This document shows, one piece after another, positions 1-8,496 of a stretch of DNA of 64,000 bases; position 1 is the first letter of the stretch; each line of letters starts with the position of its first letter. Under the pieces are notes generated by a model, which had not been told where the DNA came from, did not search any database, and saw only the letters and a program-made list of their open reading frames with translations. Origin of the DNA: an uncultured Pseudomonadota bacterium (GTDB lineage Bacteria > Pseudomonadota > Gammaproteobacteria > Steroidobacterales > Steroidobacteraceae); NCBI GenBank assembly GCA_946479515.1, contig CAMLGF010000016.1:1-64000 (forward strand). Reading direction: 5' to 3'. The translations under genes and the position numbers were made by a program.

Positions 1-340
1 GCAGGCGGCGCGCCTCGCGCACGCCCATCTTGCCCTTGTGCGGGTCGATGCTGGCAAAGGCCAGCATGATGTCGGCGTTGTCGCGCGCCGCATCCGCGAC
101 TTCCTCGTTGGCAATGCGCCGCGCGCCGATCTCGAACTCGGAATCGACCGTGAACATCACCAGGCCGATCTTGCGCTCGCGGTAGTAGGCGATGGTCTCG
201 GCGATGGTGGGCCGCTTGCCGGCCTTGAAGTATTTCGCGGAGGCGTCCTCGAACTTCTTCCATTCCTCGTCCGGCTCGTGCCGGCAGGACACTTCGGCAT
301 GCGTGTGGACGTCGATCGCGATCAGGTCTTGCGTGTTCAT
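1..340 (-). CDS. Amidohydrolase-family (amidohydrolase_2) protein, C-terminus outside window
   Basis: Only the first 113 codons are present. The start is fixed by an ATGA overlap with the stop of the upstream beta-oxidation gene (337-340), so the two genes are translationally coupled. The N-terminus carries a DVHTH motif near residue 11, the first metal-binding His-x-His of TIM-barrel metal-dependent hydrolases. Downstream come segments typical of the amidohydrolase_2 family (YYRERKIGLVMF, then a FASIDPHKG segment). Known family members in aromatic side-chain beta-oxidation hydrolyse beta-ketoacyl-CoA to an aromatic acid and acetyl-CoA. The pairing with a hydratase/dehydrogenase and a MarR regulator makes that role plausible here, but it is inferred. 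The catalytic C-terminal part cannot be checked. Confidence 0.75.
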   Translation of the reverse strand, partial: MNTQDLIAIDVHTHAEVSCRHEPDEEWKKFEDASAKYFKAGKRPTIAETIAYYRERKIGLVMFTVDSEFEIGARRIANEEVADAARDNADIMLAFASIDPHKGKMGVREARRL

Positions 341-2463
341 GTCTGCGCCTTGCTGCGTTGCTCGCGTTCCCAGTCGGCGATGCCGAGGCCGCGCTCCACC
401 AGCTCCACCAGCAGCGGCGCGGGCTCCCAGTGCAGGGGGCCGAACCGGTCGCGATAACGGCGCATGCCGGCGAGCACGTTCGCGAGGCCGAGCGTCTCGG
501 CATGAAACATCGGCCCGCCGCGATAGCGCGGGAAACCGTAGCCGGAGGTCCACACCACGTCGATGTCGGCGGCGCGCAGCGCCACCCCCTCGCCCAGCAC
601 GCGGAATCCCTCGTTCAGCAGCGGCAGCAGGCAGCGCTCCTGGATTTCGTTCACGTCGTGTTCGCACTGCGCGATGCCCAGCTCGCCCGCCCGGCGGCGC
701 AGGATGGCGATGGCCTCCGGGTCGTCGATGCGTGCGCGGTTGCCGGGCTCGTAGCGGTAGTACCCCTTGCCGTTCTTCTGGCCGAGGCGGCCGGCGTCGT
801 GGAGCGCCAGGTCGGCCTGGTAGTAAGTCGGATCGGGCGGATACTGCGCCGCATTGGCCTTGTGCACGTTCACGCCCACGTCGATGCCGGCCATGTCGAA
901 CACCGCGAGGATGCCCATGGCCATGCCCCAGTCCTCGAGCGCGCTGTCGACCTGCCGCGGCGTGGCTCCCTCCAGCACCATGCGCTGCGCCTCGCGCGCA
1001 TAACCTTCCATCATGCGATTGCCGATGAAGCCGTAACACACGCGCGCGAGCACCGGCGTCTTGCGCAGCGGCTTGGCGAGTTCCATCACCGTCTTGATGG
1101 CCGCGGGCGAGGTGCGCGTGGTGCGCACCACTTCCAGCAGCGGCATGACGTTCGCGGGCGAAAAGAAATGCATGCCGAGCACGTCGCCCGGACGCGAAGT
1201 CGCGTTGGCAATGGCCTCGATGTCCAGCGTCGAGGTATTGGTGGCGAGCACGGCGCCGGGCCGGGCCACGGCATCGAGCTTGCCGAACACCTCGCGCTTG
1301 AGGTCCATGCTCTCGAACACCGCCTCGATGATGACGTCCGCGTCGCGCAGCGCCGCGTAGTCGAGCGACGTGCGGATCAGGGCGAGGCGGCGCGCTTGTT
1401 CCTCGGCGGTGAGACGGCCGCGGTCCACCATCGACTGATACGTGCGGCCGATGCCGGCCATGCCGCGTTCCAGCGCCGCGTCGTTCGCATCCAGCAGGGT
1501 CACCGGGATGCCGGCGTTCGCGAAGCAGATGGCGATACCGCCGCCCATGGTGCCCGCGCCGATGACGCCGGCGGATTTCACCGGCGCCGCGCGCACCCCC
1601 TCGCCGATGCCGGGCACCCGGCGGGTGTCGCGCTCGGCAAAGAAGACGTGCACCGCGCCGCGCGACTCGCTGCTCTGCTTGCACTCGTTGACACGCTCGG
1701 TCTCGTATTCGAGCCCCTGCGCAAGGCTCGTCTGCGCGGCCTTGCCCACGGCATCGACCGCCACCAGCGGCGCGTTGCGGTTGGGATAGAGCTTGCGCGC
1801 CTGCGCGCTCATGCGCTGGAACACTTCGTCCGTGGCGGTGGCGGGATCCACCGCCAGCGCGCCGGTACGCCGCGGTCCCTTGCCCGCGGCGAGCAGCGAG
1901 CGCGCATGACGACAGGCGCCGGCGCGCAGGTCGCCCTCGATCACGTCATCGAGAAAACCCAGGGCCTTGGCCTGCTCGGTGCCCACCGGCCTGGCCGACA
2001 GGATGAATTCGAGCGCGCGTTCCGCGCCGATGAGGCGCGGCAGGCGCTGCGTGCCACCCGCGCCGGGGATGATGCCCAGCGTGACCTCGGGCAACGCGAA
2101 GCGCGTCGCCGGCGTCGCCACGCGATAATGACAGGCGAGCGCGATCTCGAGCCCGCCGCCCATGACGGTGCCGTGCATGGCCGCGAGCACGGGCACCTGC
2201 AGCGATTCGTAGCCGTTGAACAGCTCGCGGTACTCGACTTCCCGCGGCGGCCCGCTGAACTCGCCGATGTCGGCACCGGAAAAGAACGTCGACCCTTCAC
2301 AGAGCAGGATCACGGCGGCGATCGCGCGATCGGCGCGCACGGCCTCGAGGGCGGTTTTCAGCCCGGCGCGTACCGAGGCCGTGATGGTGTTGACCGGCGG
2401 GTTGTCGACGATGATCAGCGCGAGATCATCCTCGCGCTCGATGCGTACGCATTGCGAAGACAT
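337..2463 (-). CDS. FadJ/FadB-like enoyl-CoA hydratase / 3-hydroxyacyl-CoA dehydrogenase fusion
   Basis: This 708-residue protein has the usual alpha-subunit length of the fatty-acid oxidation complex. Residues 1-190 form a crotonase domain with both catalytic glutamates, in GGLEIAL (E106) and LPEVTLG (E126), and the oxyanion-hole region GIIPGAGGTQR. From about residue 295 a Rossmann fold starts with GVIGAGTMGGG, followed by the dehydrogenase signature ATNTSTL and the catalytic-His motif GMHFFSP, then two C-terminal 3HCDH domains. It would hydrate an enoyl-CoA and oxidise the 3-hydroxyacyl-CoA to a 3-ketoacyl-CoA in the cytosol. No thiolase (FadA/FadI) gene is adjacent. The downstream coupled gene is an amidohydrolase, which could replace thiolysis in a hydroxycinnamoyl-CoA pathway (inference). 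It follows the MarR gene after 17 bp, so it is probably in one operon. Confidence 0.93.
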   Translation of the reverse strand: MSSQCVRIEREDDLALIIVDNPPVNTITASVRAGLKTALEAVRADRAIAAVILLCEGSTFFSGADIGEFSGPPREVEYRELFNGYESLQVPVLAAMHGTVMGGGLEIALACHYRVATPATRFALPEVTLGIIPGAGGTQRLPRLIGAERALEFILSARPVGTEQAKALGFLDDVIEGDLRAGACRHARSLLAAGKGPRRTGALAVDPATATDEVFQRMSAQARKLYPNRNAPLVAVDAVGKAAQTSLAQGLEYETERVNECKQSSESRGAVHVFFAERDTRRVPGIGEGVRAAPVKSAGVIGAGTMGGGIAICFANAGIPVTLLDANDAALERGMAGIGRTYQSMVDRGRLTAEEQARRLALIRTSLDYAALRDADVIIEAVFESMDLKREVFGKLDAVARPGAVLATNTSTLDIEAIANATSRPGDVLGMHFFSPANVMPLLEVVRTTRTSPAAIKTVMELAKPLRKTPVLARVCYGFIGNRMMEGYAREAQRMVLEGATPRQVDSALEDWGMAMGILAVFDMAGIDVGVNVHKANAAQYPPDPTYYQADLALHDAGRLGQKNGKGYYRYEPGNRARIDDPEAIAILRRRAGELGIAQCEHDVNEIQERCLLPLLNEGFRVLGEGVALRAADIDVVWTSGYGFPRYRGGPMFHAETLGLANVLAGMRRYRDRFGPLHWEPAPLLVELVERGLGIADWEREQRSKAQT

Positions 2464-2480
2464 GGACTTCCTTCAGCGAA

Positions 2481-2966
2481 TCAGCCGAGACCCTGGAATT
2501 TCTTCAGGGCGGCGAGCAGTGCCTCGAGCTCGGGCGCGCTGAACAGCGCGCGGAACTTGGCTTCGTGCTCTTCGATGAGCTTCCGGCACTTGCGCAAGGT
2601 GTTCTGCCCGGCCGGAGTGAGATAGAGCTGCTGGCGGCGCCGGTCGGTGGTCGAGCGCTTGCGGATGACGAAGCCGCGACCTTCGAGACGGTCGGTCACC
2701 GCCATCATGGTCGCCCGGTCCATCCCCAGGGCATTGGCCACTTCCACCTGCGAGACGCCGGGGTTTGCCTGAATGAGCCACAGGGTTGCCGCCTGCTTCT
2801 GCGTCAATTCGAACTTGGCCACCGTGGCCATGAAGTCGCGATGCATCGCGCCCTGCGCGCGGCGCAACAAATAGCCGAGCAGGCCGTCCAGCTCCGCGAA
2901 CAGGAGATCCGGCGCTGAAAAGTCGTCCTGCTGGGCACGGCGTTTCAAATTCCCATCGCGCGCCAT
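2481..2966 (-). CDS. MarR-family transcriptional regulator
   Basis: This is a winged-helix MarR protein of about 161 residues. The recognition region GVSQVEVANALGMDRATMM is followed by the wing RKRSTTDRRRQQLYLT and a C-terminal dimerisation helix. I chose the ATG at 2966 because AAGAGG sits six bases upstream. The ATG at 2987 in the same frame would add seven residues and has no clear ribosome site. It is the first gene of a leftward operon with the beta-oxidation fusion and the amidohydrolase, and it is divergent from a TonB-dependent receptor. MarR proteins beside aromatic acyl-CoA pathways usually respond to the CoA thioester (for example CouR), so it probably autoregulates from the shared intergenic region. 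The ligand is not known. Confidence 0.9.
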   Translation of the reverse strand: MARDGNLKRRAQQDDFSAPDLLFAELDGLLGYLLRRAQGAMHRDFMATVAKFELTQKQAATLWLIQANPGVSQVEVANALGMDRATMMAVTDRLEGRGFVIRKRSTTDRRRQQLYLTPAGQNTLRKCRKLIEEHEAKFRALFSAPELEALLAALKKFQGLG

Positions 2967-3035
2967 CTCGTTCCTCTTGCTGGGCATTTGCGGGCCGAAT
3001 CTACCGCGCTTGCCAATCGGCTAGCAACAGAAATA

Positions 3036-3050
3036 GTATGTGTTACGTAC
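3036..3050. promoter_or_regulatory. Putative MarR operator (imperfect palindrome)
   Basis: GTATGT-GTT-ACGTAC is an inverted repeat with one mismatch per arm in the only AT-rich patch between the divergent marR-like gene and the TonB receptor. MarR dimers typically bind 15-18 bp palindromes in such positions. Binding by the adjacent regulator is inferred. Confidence 0.45.
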
Positions 3051-3076
3051 AAATATTCCAAACCCGGGGGGGCCTC

Positions 3077-5470
3077 ATGGAACTGTTTGCCATCCATCAC
3101 CAGCCAGTGGCATCGCGGCGTCCGTCCGCGAGCTGGCTCGCAATTGCTCTGCCTTGCACGCTGCTGTACGCGGGCGATGGCGTCGCCCAGACGACTCCGC
3201 CGCCAACGGGCAGCGAAGCCGACGCCGAGACGCTCGACTACATCGTGGTCACCGCGCGCCGGCGCGCCGAGAGCCTGCAGGACACACCGGTCGCCGTGAC
3301 GGCGCTCAGCGCCGACGCACTCGAGCGCCAGCAGATCGTCGGCACCACCGACCTCGACAAGGTCGCGCCCAACATCCAGTTCCACTCCTACGGCACGCTG
3401 ACCGGCAACAACTCCGCGGCGCAGGTGTTCATCCGCGGCATCGGCCAGACCGATGCGACCCCCGCGGTGGATCCCGGCGTCGGCGTGTACATCGACGACG
3501 TGTACATGGGGCGCGCGGTTGGCGCGGCCATGGAATTCCGCGACATCGCCAGCGTGCAGATCCTGCGCGGTCCGCAGGGCACGCTGTTCGGCCGCAACAC
3601 CATCGGCGGCGCGGTGCTGCTGACCACCAATGAGCCGGGCACCGACGCCGGCAATTCGGTGCGCGTCGGCTTCGGCGACGACAACCTGCGCGAAGCCTTC
3701 GGCGCCTTCGACCTGCCGCTGGGCGGCGACTGGTCGGCGCGGCTCGCGCTCGGCATGCGCCAGCGCGACGGCTACGTGAAGCGTGTGTTCGACGGCAAGG
3801 ACCTCGGCGACGAGGACATGCGTACCGGCCAGGTCGCCTTGCGCTGGAAGCCCGCCGAGTCGTTCGATCTCACGCTGCGCGGCGACTACACGAAGGAAGA
3901 CGAGAACGGCTCGCCGTTCGTGTTCCAGTCGATGAACGAAGGGGCCACCTTCGTCGGCGCGGCCAGCATCGCGGCCGGCTGTCCCGACATCCTCGATCCG
4001 TTCCCGCCGCCGCTGCTGGTCGGCCCGACCGCCGATCCCCGCTGCGGCAACGACGCCCAGGCGCTGGGTGAATTCCGCAATGGCGGCACGTACCCGGCGA
4101 GCAGCACGCTCGAGAACAACGGCGTATCGCTGGTGGCGAACTGGAAGCTCAACGACACGGTGTCGCTGAAGTCCATCACGTCCGATCGCAGTCTGAAGTG
4201 GACCGGTACGCGCGACGCGGACAACACACCGCTGCTGATCCTGCACACGAACTACCGCAGCAAGAGCGACCAGTTCAGCCAGGAACTGCAGGCCGTGGTC
4301 GATGCGGACCGTATCGACGGCGTCGTCGGCGTGTACTACTTCGACGAAGACTCCTTCGACCGCCTGCTCGTACCGCTGGGCAACCCCGGCACTTCTTACG
4401 ACACGCAGCGCGTGTCGATGGATACCGACGCGCGCGCGGCCTTCACGGAGTGGACCTACAAGTTCAACGACGCCTTCAGCGCCACCGCGGGCATCCGCTA
4501 CACGAAGGAGATCAAGGGACTGCAGTCCACGATGTTCAACGTGTCGCCGGCCACCGCGGCGGAACCCGCGGCACCCACGGCGCTCTGCCCGTTCGCCGGC
4601 CCGCCGCCGACCCAGACCGGCTGCCTGTTCCTCACCACCAACCGCTTCGAGCGTGAATTCACCGCGACCACGAAGTCGGCCAGCGTGCAGTACCGCTTCA
4701 ACGAAAAGGCGATGGCGTACTTGGCCTGGTCGGAAGGCTTCAAGAGCGGCGGCTTCAACCAGCGATACAACGCCGCGCCGCCCGGAAACGCGCCGATCTC
4801 CTTCGGCGCCGAGACCGCCGAGTCGTTCGAGCTGGGCCTGAAGCTGGACCCGCTCGACAGCCTGCGCGTCAACATCGCGGCGTTCAGCACCGACTACGAC
4901 GACATCCAGATGACCTATCGCCTGGGCGTGGTGCCGCTGCTGTTCAACGCGGGCGTGGCGTCGATCGATGGCGGCGAGCTCGAACTGGAGTTCGCGCCCA
5001 CCGAGGACTTCCGCCTGGATTCATCCATCGGCTACCTGGATGCCAAGTTCGACAGCATCACCTCGCCGCCGCCGTTCGGCCCGGTGACCCCGACCGCGAC
5101 GGCCACGCTATCAAGCCGTCTGCCGTTCACGCCCGAGTGGCAGGGCCATCTCGGCATGTCGTACACGTTCCATCCCGGCGCCAACTGGGCGCTCACGCCG
5201 CGTGTCGACCTGAGCTACACGGATGAGCAGTTCTTCGACGCGGGCAACTCGCCGGAGATCGCCCAGGACGATGCGGTCACGCTGCTGAGCGCGTCGTTGA
5301 CGCTCGCGTCCGAGGACGACAAGTGGCGCTTCGTGCTCGGGGCCAGCAATCTCACCGACGAGCTGTACCCGGTGGCGGGCACCTCGTCGCTGACCACGGC
5401 TTCCGGTTATGCGGAGATCATCTATGCGCGGCCACGCAGCGTCAGCCTGACAGTGACCCGCAACTTCTGA
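3077..5470 (+). CDS. TonB-dependent outer-membrane receptor
   Basis: This 797-residue protein has an N-terminal export signal ending near GDGVAQ, a TonB-box-like stretch (DYIVVTARRR, about residues 55-64), and a plug domain with VFIRGIGQTD and VQILRGPQGTLFGRNTIGG. A 22-strand-type barrel follows, ending with the aromatic C-terminus SLTVTRNF. It should import a scarce, large or hydrophobic ligand across the outer membrane using TonB energy. The ATG at 3077 is preferred because a run of Gs lies five bases upstream. The in-frame ATG at 3038 lies inside the probable operator and would displace the signal peptide. It is divergent from the marR/beta-oxidation operon, which suggests an aromatic or lipid-like substrate. 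The IRGIGQTD-type plug is common in proteobacterial receptors of unknown ligand. Confidence 0.92.
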   Translation: MELFAIHHQPVASRRPSASWLAIALPCTLLYAGDGVAQTTPPPTGSEADAETLDYIVVTARRRAESLQDTPVAVTALSADALERQQIVGTTDLDKVAPNIQFHSYGTLTGNNSAAQVFIRGIGQTDATPAVDPGVGVYIDDVYMGRAVGAAMEFRDIASVQILRGPQGTLFGRNTIGGAVLLTTNEPGTDAGNSVRVGFGDDNLREAFGAFDLPLGGDWSARLALGMRQRDGYVKRVFDGKDLGDEDMRTGQVALRWKPAESFDLTLRGDYTKEDENGSPFVFQSMNEGATFVGAASIAAGCPDILDPFPPPLLVGPTADPRCGNDAQALGEFRNGGTYPASSTLENNGVSLVANWKLNDTVSLKSITSDRSLKWTGTRDADNTPLLILHTNYRSKSDQFSQELQAVVDADRIDGVVGVYYFDEDSFDRLLVPLGNPGTSYDTQRVSMDTDARAAFTEWTYKFNDAFSATAGIRYTKEIKGLQSTMFNVSPATAAEPAAPTALCPFAGPPPTQTGCLFLTTNRFEREFTATTKSASVQYRFNEKAMAYLAWSEGFKSGGFNQRYNAAPPGNAPISFGAETAESFELGLKLDPLDSLRVNIAAFSTDYDDIQMTYRLGVVPLLFNAGVASIDGGELELEFAPTEDFRLDSSIGYLDAKFDSITSPPPFGPVTPTATATLSSRLPFTPEWQGHLGMSYTFHPGANWALTPRVDLSYTDEQFFDAGNSPEIAQDDAVTLLSASLTLASEDDKWRFVLGASNLTDELYPVAGTSSLTTASGYAEIIYARPRSVSLTVTRNF

Positions 5471-5496
5471 GCACGCAGTCCCCCTGCGGGCGATAG

Positions 5497-5539
5497 CCCC
5501 GCCGCGGTGGCCGGATCTGTACCGGTGACCGCGGCGGGG
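5497..5539. terminator. Bidirectional hairpin terminator between convergent genes
   Basis: A perfect 12-bp inverted repeat (5497-5508 with 5528-5539, CCCCGCCGCGGT and its complement) has a 19-nt loop that itself contains CCGG/CCGG. It lies between the stops of the TonB receptor and the FCD regulator. There is no clear T-tract. Confidence 0.7.
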
Positions 5540-5552
5540 CGACCTGCGCCGA

Positions 5553-6353
5553 TCAATCCGCCATCAGCTCCGCCACATTGATGACCGGCGTGCCGGGCGG
5601 CGGCTTCGGCCGCTGCTTGCGCGGCATGTCGAGGATGGCGAGGCGGATCAGGTTCACCATGGCATTGCGCGCACCTCGCGGATCCTTCGCCGCGATGGCG
5701 TCATACACTTTCTCGTGATCCGGCACCGCGTTGCGCCGTACCTTGGCGAGGCGATGCTTGAACTCGGTGAGCGAGGTGACCGCGGAGGCCACGCCGTTGG
5801 TGAGCGAGACGATGTACGGGTTGCCGGTGGCCGACAGCAGCGCCGCATGGAATGACCGATCGGCGTCGCGGCCTCTTTCGGTGAGCAGCGTGTAGCGATC
5901 CATGTCGAGCAGCGCCTGCCGCATCTGGTCGAGATGCGCCTGGTTGCGCCGCACGGCCGCCAGCGCCGCGGCGGCGGGCTCGACCACGCTGCGCAGTTCA
6001 AAGATTCCGTGGATGACCTCGGGCCTGGGGACACCTGCGAAGGTCCAGGCGAGTACGTCCGGGTCCAGCAGGTTCCACTCGGTGACGTCGCTCACGCGCG
6101 TGCCATGCCTCGGCCGGCTGTTCACCAGGCCCTTGGCGCTCAGGATGCGCATGGCTTCTCGGTACGCCGTGCGTGACACTTTGCGGCGCGTGCTCGCCTC
6201 GATTTCGCCATCGAGGACGTGCCCGGGCTTGAGGGTGCCCGACACGATGGCGCGGCCGATGTCCCTTGCAATCGTGCCATGCACCCGCAGCCGCTGGCGT
6301 CCGGCCACCAGTGGTGTCGGCGCCTGGCGCGGACTCAGGCTGTTGCTCGGCAT
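5553..6353 (-). CDS. GntR-family regulator, FadR/FCD subfamily
   Basis: This 266-residue protein has an N-terminal winged helix (about residues 20-90: IVSGTLKPGHVLDGE, then RTAYREAMRILSAKGLV) and an all-helical FCD ligand domain (about 100-240). The FCD domain has acidic/His positions, including DRSFHAALLSATGN, typical of metal-assisted binding of carboxylic acids or sugar acids. The start at ATG 6353 has AGGGGGG five bases upstream. Longer in-frame starts would run into the divergent esterase promoter. Close relatives regulate sugar-acid or galactonate-type catabolism. The divergent secreted esterase is the obvious candidate target, but no operator was recognised. The tail is Lys/Pro-rich. 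Confidence 0.9.
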   Translation of the reverse strand: MPSNSLSPRQAPTPLVAGRQRLRVHGTIARDIGRAIVSGTLKPGHVLDGEIEASTRRKVSRTAYREAMRILSAKGLVNSRPRHGTRVSDVTEWNLLDPDVLAWTFAGVPRPEVIHGIFELRSVVEPAAAALAAVRRNQAHLDQMRQALLDMDRYTLLTERGRDADRSFHAALLSATGNPYIVSLTNGVASAVTSLTEFKHRLAKVRRNAVPDHEKVYDAIAAKDPRGARNAMVNLIRLAILDMPRKQRPKPPPGTPVINVAELMAD

Positions 6354-6477
6354 GTTCCCCCCTTTGCGTCGCACAGTGTCTCCGATGCGCACTCTCATAT
6401 CCAACGTCATCGTATCGGCATCGCGGCGCGCCGAGCGCATCGTAAACTGCCGGCAGGCAACTGCAGGGGGAAGCTCG

Positions 6478-7536
6478 ATGAGGACGAGATCGGTTCTGGT
6501 CGCCTTGATGGCGGGTTGTCTGCCGGGTTGGGCGTTCGCGCAAGTGCAGACCGAGGTTCCGCCAGTGGTCGCGAACGCGCGCCCCGCCGTCCTGGAGCGC
6601 GTCCAGGTGCACGGCGATTCGCTGGCCGGCAACCTGGAGGGAAACGCCGCCGAGCGCGACGTGTTCGTGTTCCTGCCTCCCGGCTATGCCAGCCATCCCA
6701 AGCGCCGCTATCCCGTGGTGTACGCGCTGCACGGCTATTCCATCGGCGCGGAACAGTGGACACACGAGATTCACGTGCCGCAGACGCTCGAGGGTGCTTT
6801 CGCCACGGGCACGCCGGAAATGATCGTGGTGCTGCCCGATGCCAAGACCGTGCACAACGGCTCGATGTACTCCAGCTCGATGACCACCGGCGACTTCGAG
6901 AACTTCGTGGCGCGCGACCTGGTCGCGTTCGTCGATGCCCGCTACCGCACGCTGCCGGCGCGCGAGAGCCGCGGACTCGTGGGCCACTCGATGGGAGGCT
7001 ACGGCGCCACGCGCATCGGCATGAAACATGCGGACGTGTTCGGCGCGCTCTACATCATGAGCCCCTGCTGCCTGTCCGTGCGTCCGCCGCCGCCGGCGGA
7101 GATGCTCGCGACGCTGGCGGCGGTCAAGACGCCGGCGGATTCCGCCAAGCTGCCGTTCTTCGCGCGCGCCACGCTGGCCACGGCGGCCGCCTGGTCGCCG
7201 AACCCGAACAATCCGCCGCTGTATCTCGACCTGCCGGTGACGGAGGGCAAACCGAACCCCGAGGTGCTGGGCAAGTGGGCCGCGAATGCGCCGCTCGCCT
7301 TCGTCGACCAGTACATCGGCAGCTTGCGCCGGTACGCCGCCATCGCGATCGACGTCGGCGACCAGGATGGCCTGCGCACGGACACCGCGGCACTGCAGGC
7401 CGTGCTACAGCGCTACGGCATCGGCAGCACCTTCGAGGAATACCACGGCACCCATACCAGCGCGGTGGCGGTGAGATTTCAGGATGAGGTGATGCCGTTC
7501 TTCGGCAAGCACCTGCGCTTCGACGCCGCAAAGTGA
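6478..7536 (+). CDS. Secreted esterase, esterase-D/feruloyl-esterase-like alpha/beta hydrolase
   Basis: This 352-residue protein has a cleavable signal peptide ending at AFAQ (about residue 22). The fold belongs to the putative esterase family (PF00756-like). It has the HGY oxyanion region (YALHGYSIG), nucleophile elbow GHSMGG, a probable acid in IDVGDQDG and catalytic His in YHGTHT near the end. Members hydrolyse carboxylic esters such as feruloyl or acyl-sugar esters in the periplasm or outside the cell. ATG 6478 has AGGGGG seven bases upstream and gives a normal signal peptide. The gene is divergent from the FCD regulator and ends at a strong terminator. The substrate is not shown by sequence. 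Confidence 0.88.
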   Translation: MRTRSVLVALMAGCLPGWAFAQVQTEVPPVVANARPAVLERVQVHGDSLAGNLEGNAAERDVFVFLPPGYASHPKRRYPVVYALHGYSIGAEQWTHEIHVPQTLEGAFATGTPEMIVVLPDAKTVHNGSMYSSSMTTGDFENFVARDLVAFVDARYRTLPARESRGLVGHSMGGYGATRIGMKHADVFGALYIMSPCCLSVRPPPPAEMLATLAAVKTPADSAKLPFFARATLATAAAWSPNPNNPPLYLDLPVTEGKPNPEVLGKWAANAPLAFVDQYIGSLRRYAAIAIDVGDQDGLRTDTAALQAVLQRYGIGSTFEEYHGTHTSAVAVRFQDEVMPFFGKHLRFDAAK

Positions 7537-7568
7537 CCCGCGCGGCTCCGCGGCCGCGCGGGTCTTTC
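7537..7568. terminator. Intrinsic terminator after the esterase gene
   Basis: A perfect 10-bp stem, CCCGCGCGGC (7537-7546) pairing with 7553-7562, has a 6-nt loop and is followed by TCTTTC. It starts directly after the esterase stop and can also serve the convergent EF-hand gene. Confidence 0.8.
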
Positions 7569-7573
7569 GGTCA

Positions 7574-7918
7574 CTACTGCTGCTGCGACCCGGAAGCCGA
7601 ATCGTTGGTCTGGGTGACTTCGGCGCGTTCGATGAAGCCGTCGCCATTTCGATCGTAGCTCGAGAACTGCGCTTCGACCGTGGCGTTCGCCGCGGCCTCG
7701 GTCTTGGAGATTCGGCCGTCGCCATCGGTGTCGAGGGACTCGAACGTCGCGCCCTGTCCCTGGGAAGGCGCATTCTGGTCCGGCGCGCCCTGCTCCGGTG
7801 AGGTCTGGGTCGGCGGCTGCGCCGGGTTCGGTTGCGGTGGCGTGGACTGGCCGACCGCGGCCGCGAGCGGCAGCAACGCCAGGGCGGCGCCGGAGACGAA
7901 CAGGCTGGATGCTTTCAT
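7574..7918 (-). CDS. Small secreted EF-hand calcium-binding protein
   Basis: This 114-residue protein has a signal peptide (MKASSLFVSG to about AAAVGQ), a Pro/Gln-rich spacer, and two canonical EF-hand loops: DTDGDGRISKTE and DRNGDGFIERAE. Each has Asp/Asn at positions 1, 3 and 5 and Glu at 12. It probably binds two calcium ions in the periplasm. The start at ATG 7918 follows an AGAGG site; an in-frame ATG at 7966 would place the signal peptide 16 residues inside the protein. Small EF-hand proteins of this kind are common in proteobacteria and their partners are unknown. It is convergent with the esterase gene. Confidence 0.85.
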   Translation of the reverse strand: MKASSLFVSGAALALLPLAAAVGQSTPPQPNPAQPPTQTSPEQGAPDQNAPSQGQGATFESLDTDGDGRISKTEAAANATVEAQFSSYDRNGDGFIERAEVTQTNDSASGSQQQ

Positions 7919-8496
7919 CGTGGTGGATCCTCTGTTGCGGATGGGTCTGTAGCTGAATGGAGTCACATTTCAGAGAGGCAATCCGCGTGCCAGCTCTCCG
8001 CGGCGCGGATCGCCTCGCCAGGCGCTCGCACGGGCCGCAGGTCGGCGCCGCTTTGCAAGTCGCGCCCTTGCGTACGCGAAGATTGCAACGCCACCCCGTG
8101 CTCCTGTAGGCCTAACTATCGGACCGGTCCTGCGCCGCCGTGGGAGGCGCGGCGACGTCGCCATTTGCAGGCGATCGACCGGCCGGGGGTGCCGCGGGTG
8201 GCGAGGATGGCGCGGCCACCGCGCCTATCTACCAACCGGGGACGGTGGCACGGCGCCGGGCGGGCGTGCTCGCGCCCGCGATCGGCGCTCCGCCCGGCGT
8301 CATGCGCATCGATTCCGGGCGGCGATCCGGCGCCGTCAGCCCGAAGCACGGGGCGACGGCGTGACCATCGCCCGTGCGGACTTCCGGGCGGAATTCCCGG
8401 GCGCCAACGCCAATCTGTGACGCAGGCCGCCCGCGAAAGGCCTCCCGGGCCCTCGGGGGGGCTTCACATTGTCAGCCAGCGCGGTATGGTCGCAGC
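7919..8496. other. Long intergenic region without a supported gene
   Basis: About 580 bases between the EF-hand gene and otsB. No reading frame shows a ribosome site with protein-like composition. The best candidate (8140-8364, +) gives an Arg/Gly/Ala-rich product with no domain. The stretch holds a 12-bp perfect palindrome GGCGACGTCGCC (8151-8162), one copy of CTATCTACC (8225-8233), and the otsB promoter region. A small RNA or decayed gene cannot be excluded. Confidence 0.5.

Noticed and set aside
358..2625. Long open frame on the plus strand opposite the beta-oxidation gene
   Set aside because: Its product is His/Arg/Ala-rich with no domain, while the opposite strand has two intact catalytic domains. 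Such antisense frames are normal at this GC content.
8140..8364. Small plus-strand frame in the 7.9-8.5 kb gap
   Set aside because: Arg/Gly/Ala-rich product without a ribosome site or protein-like segments.
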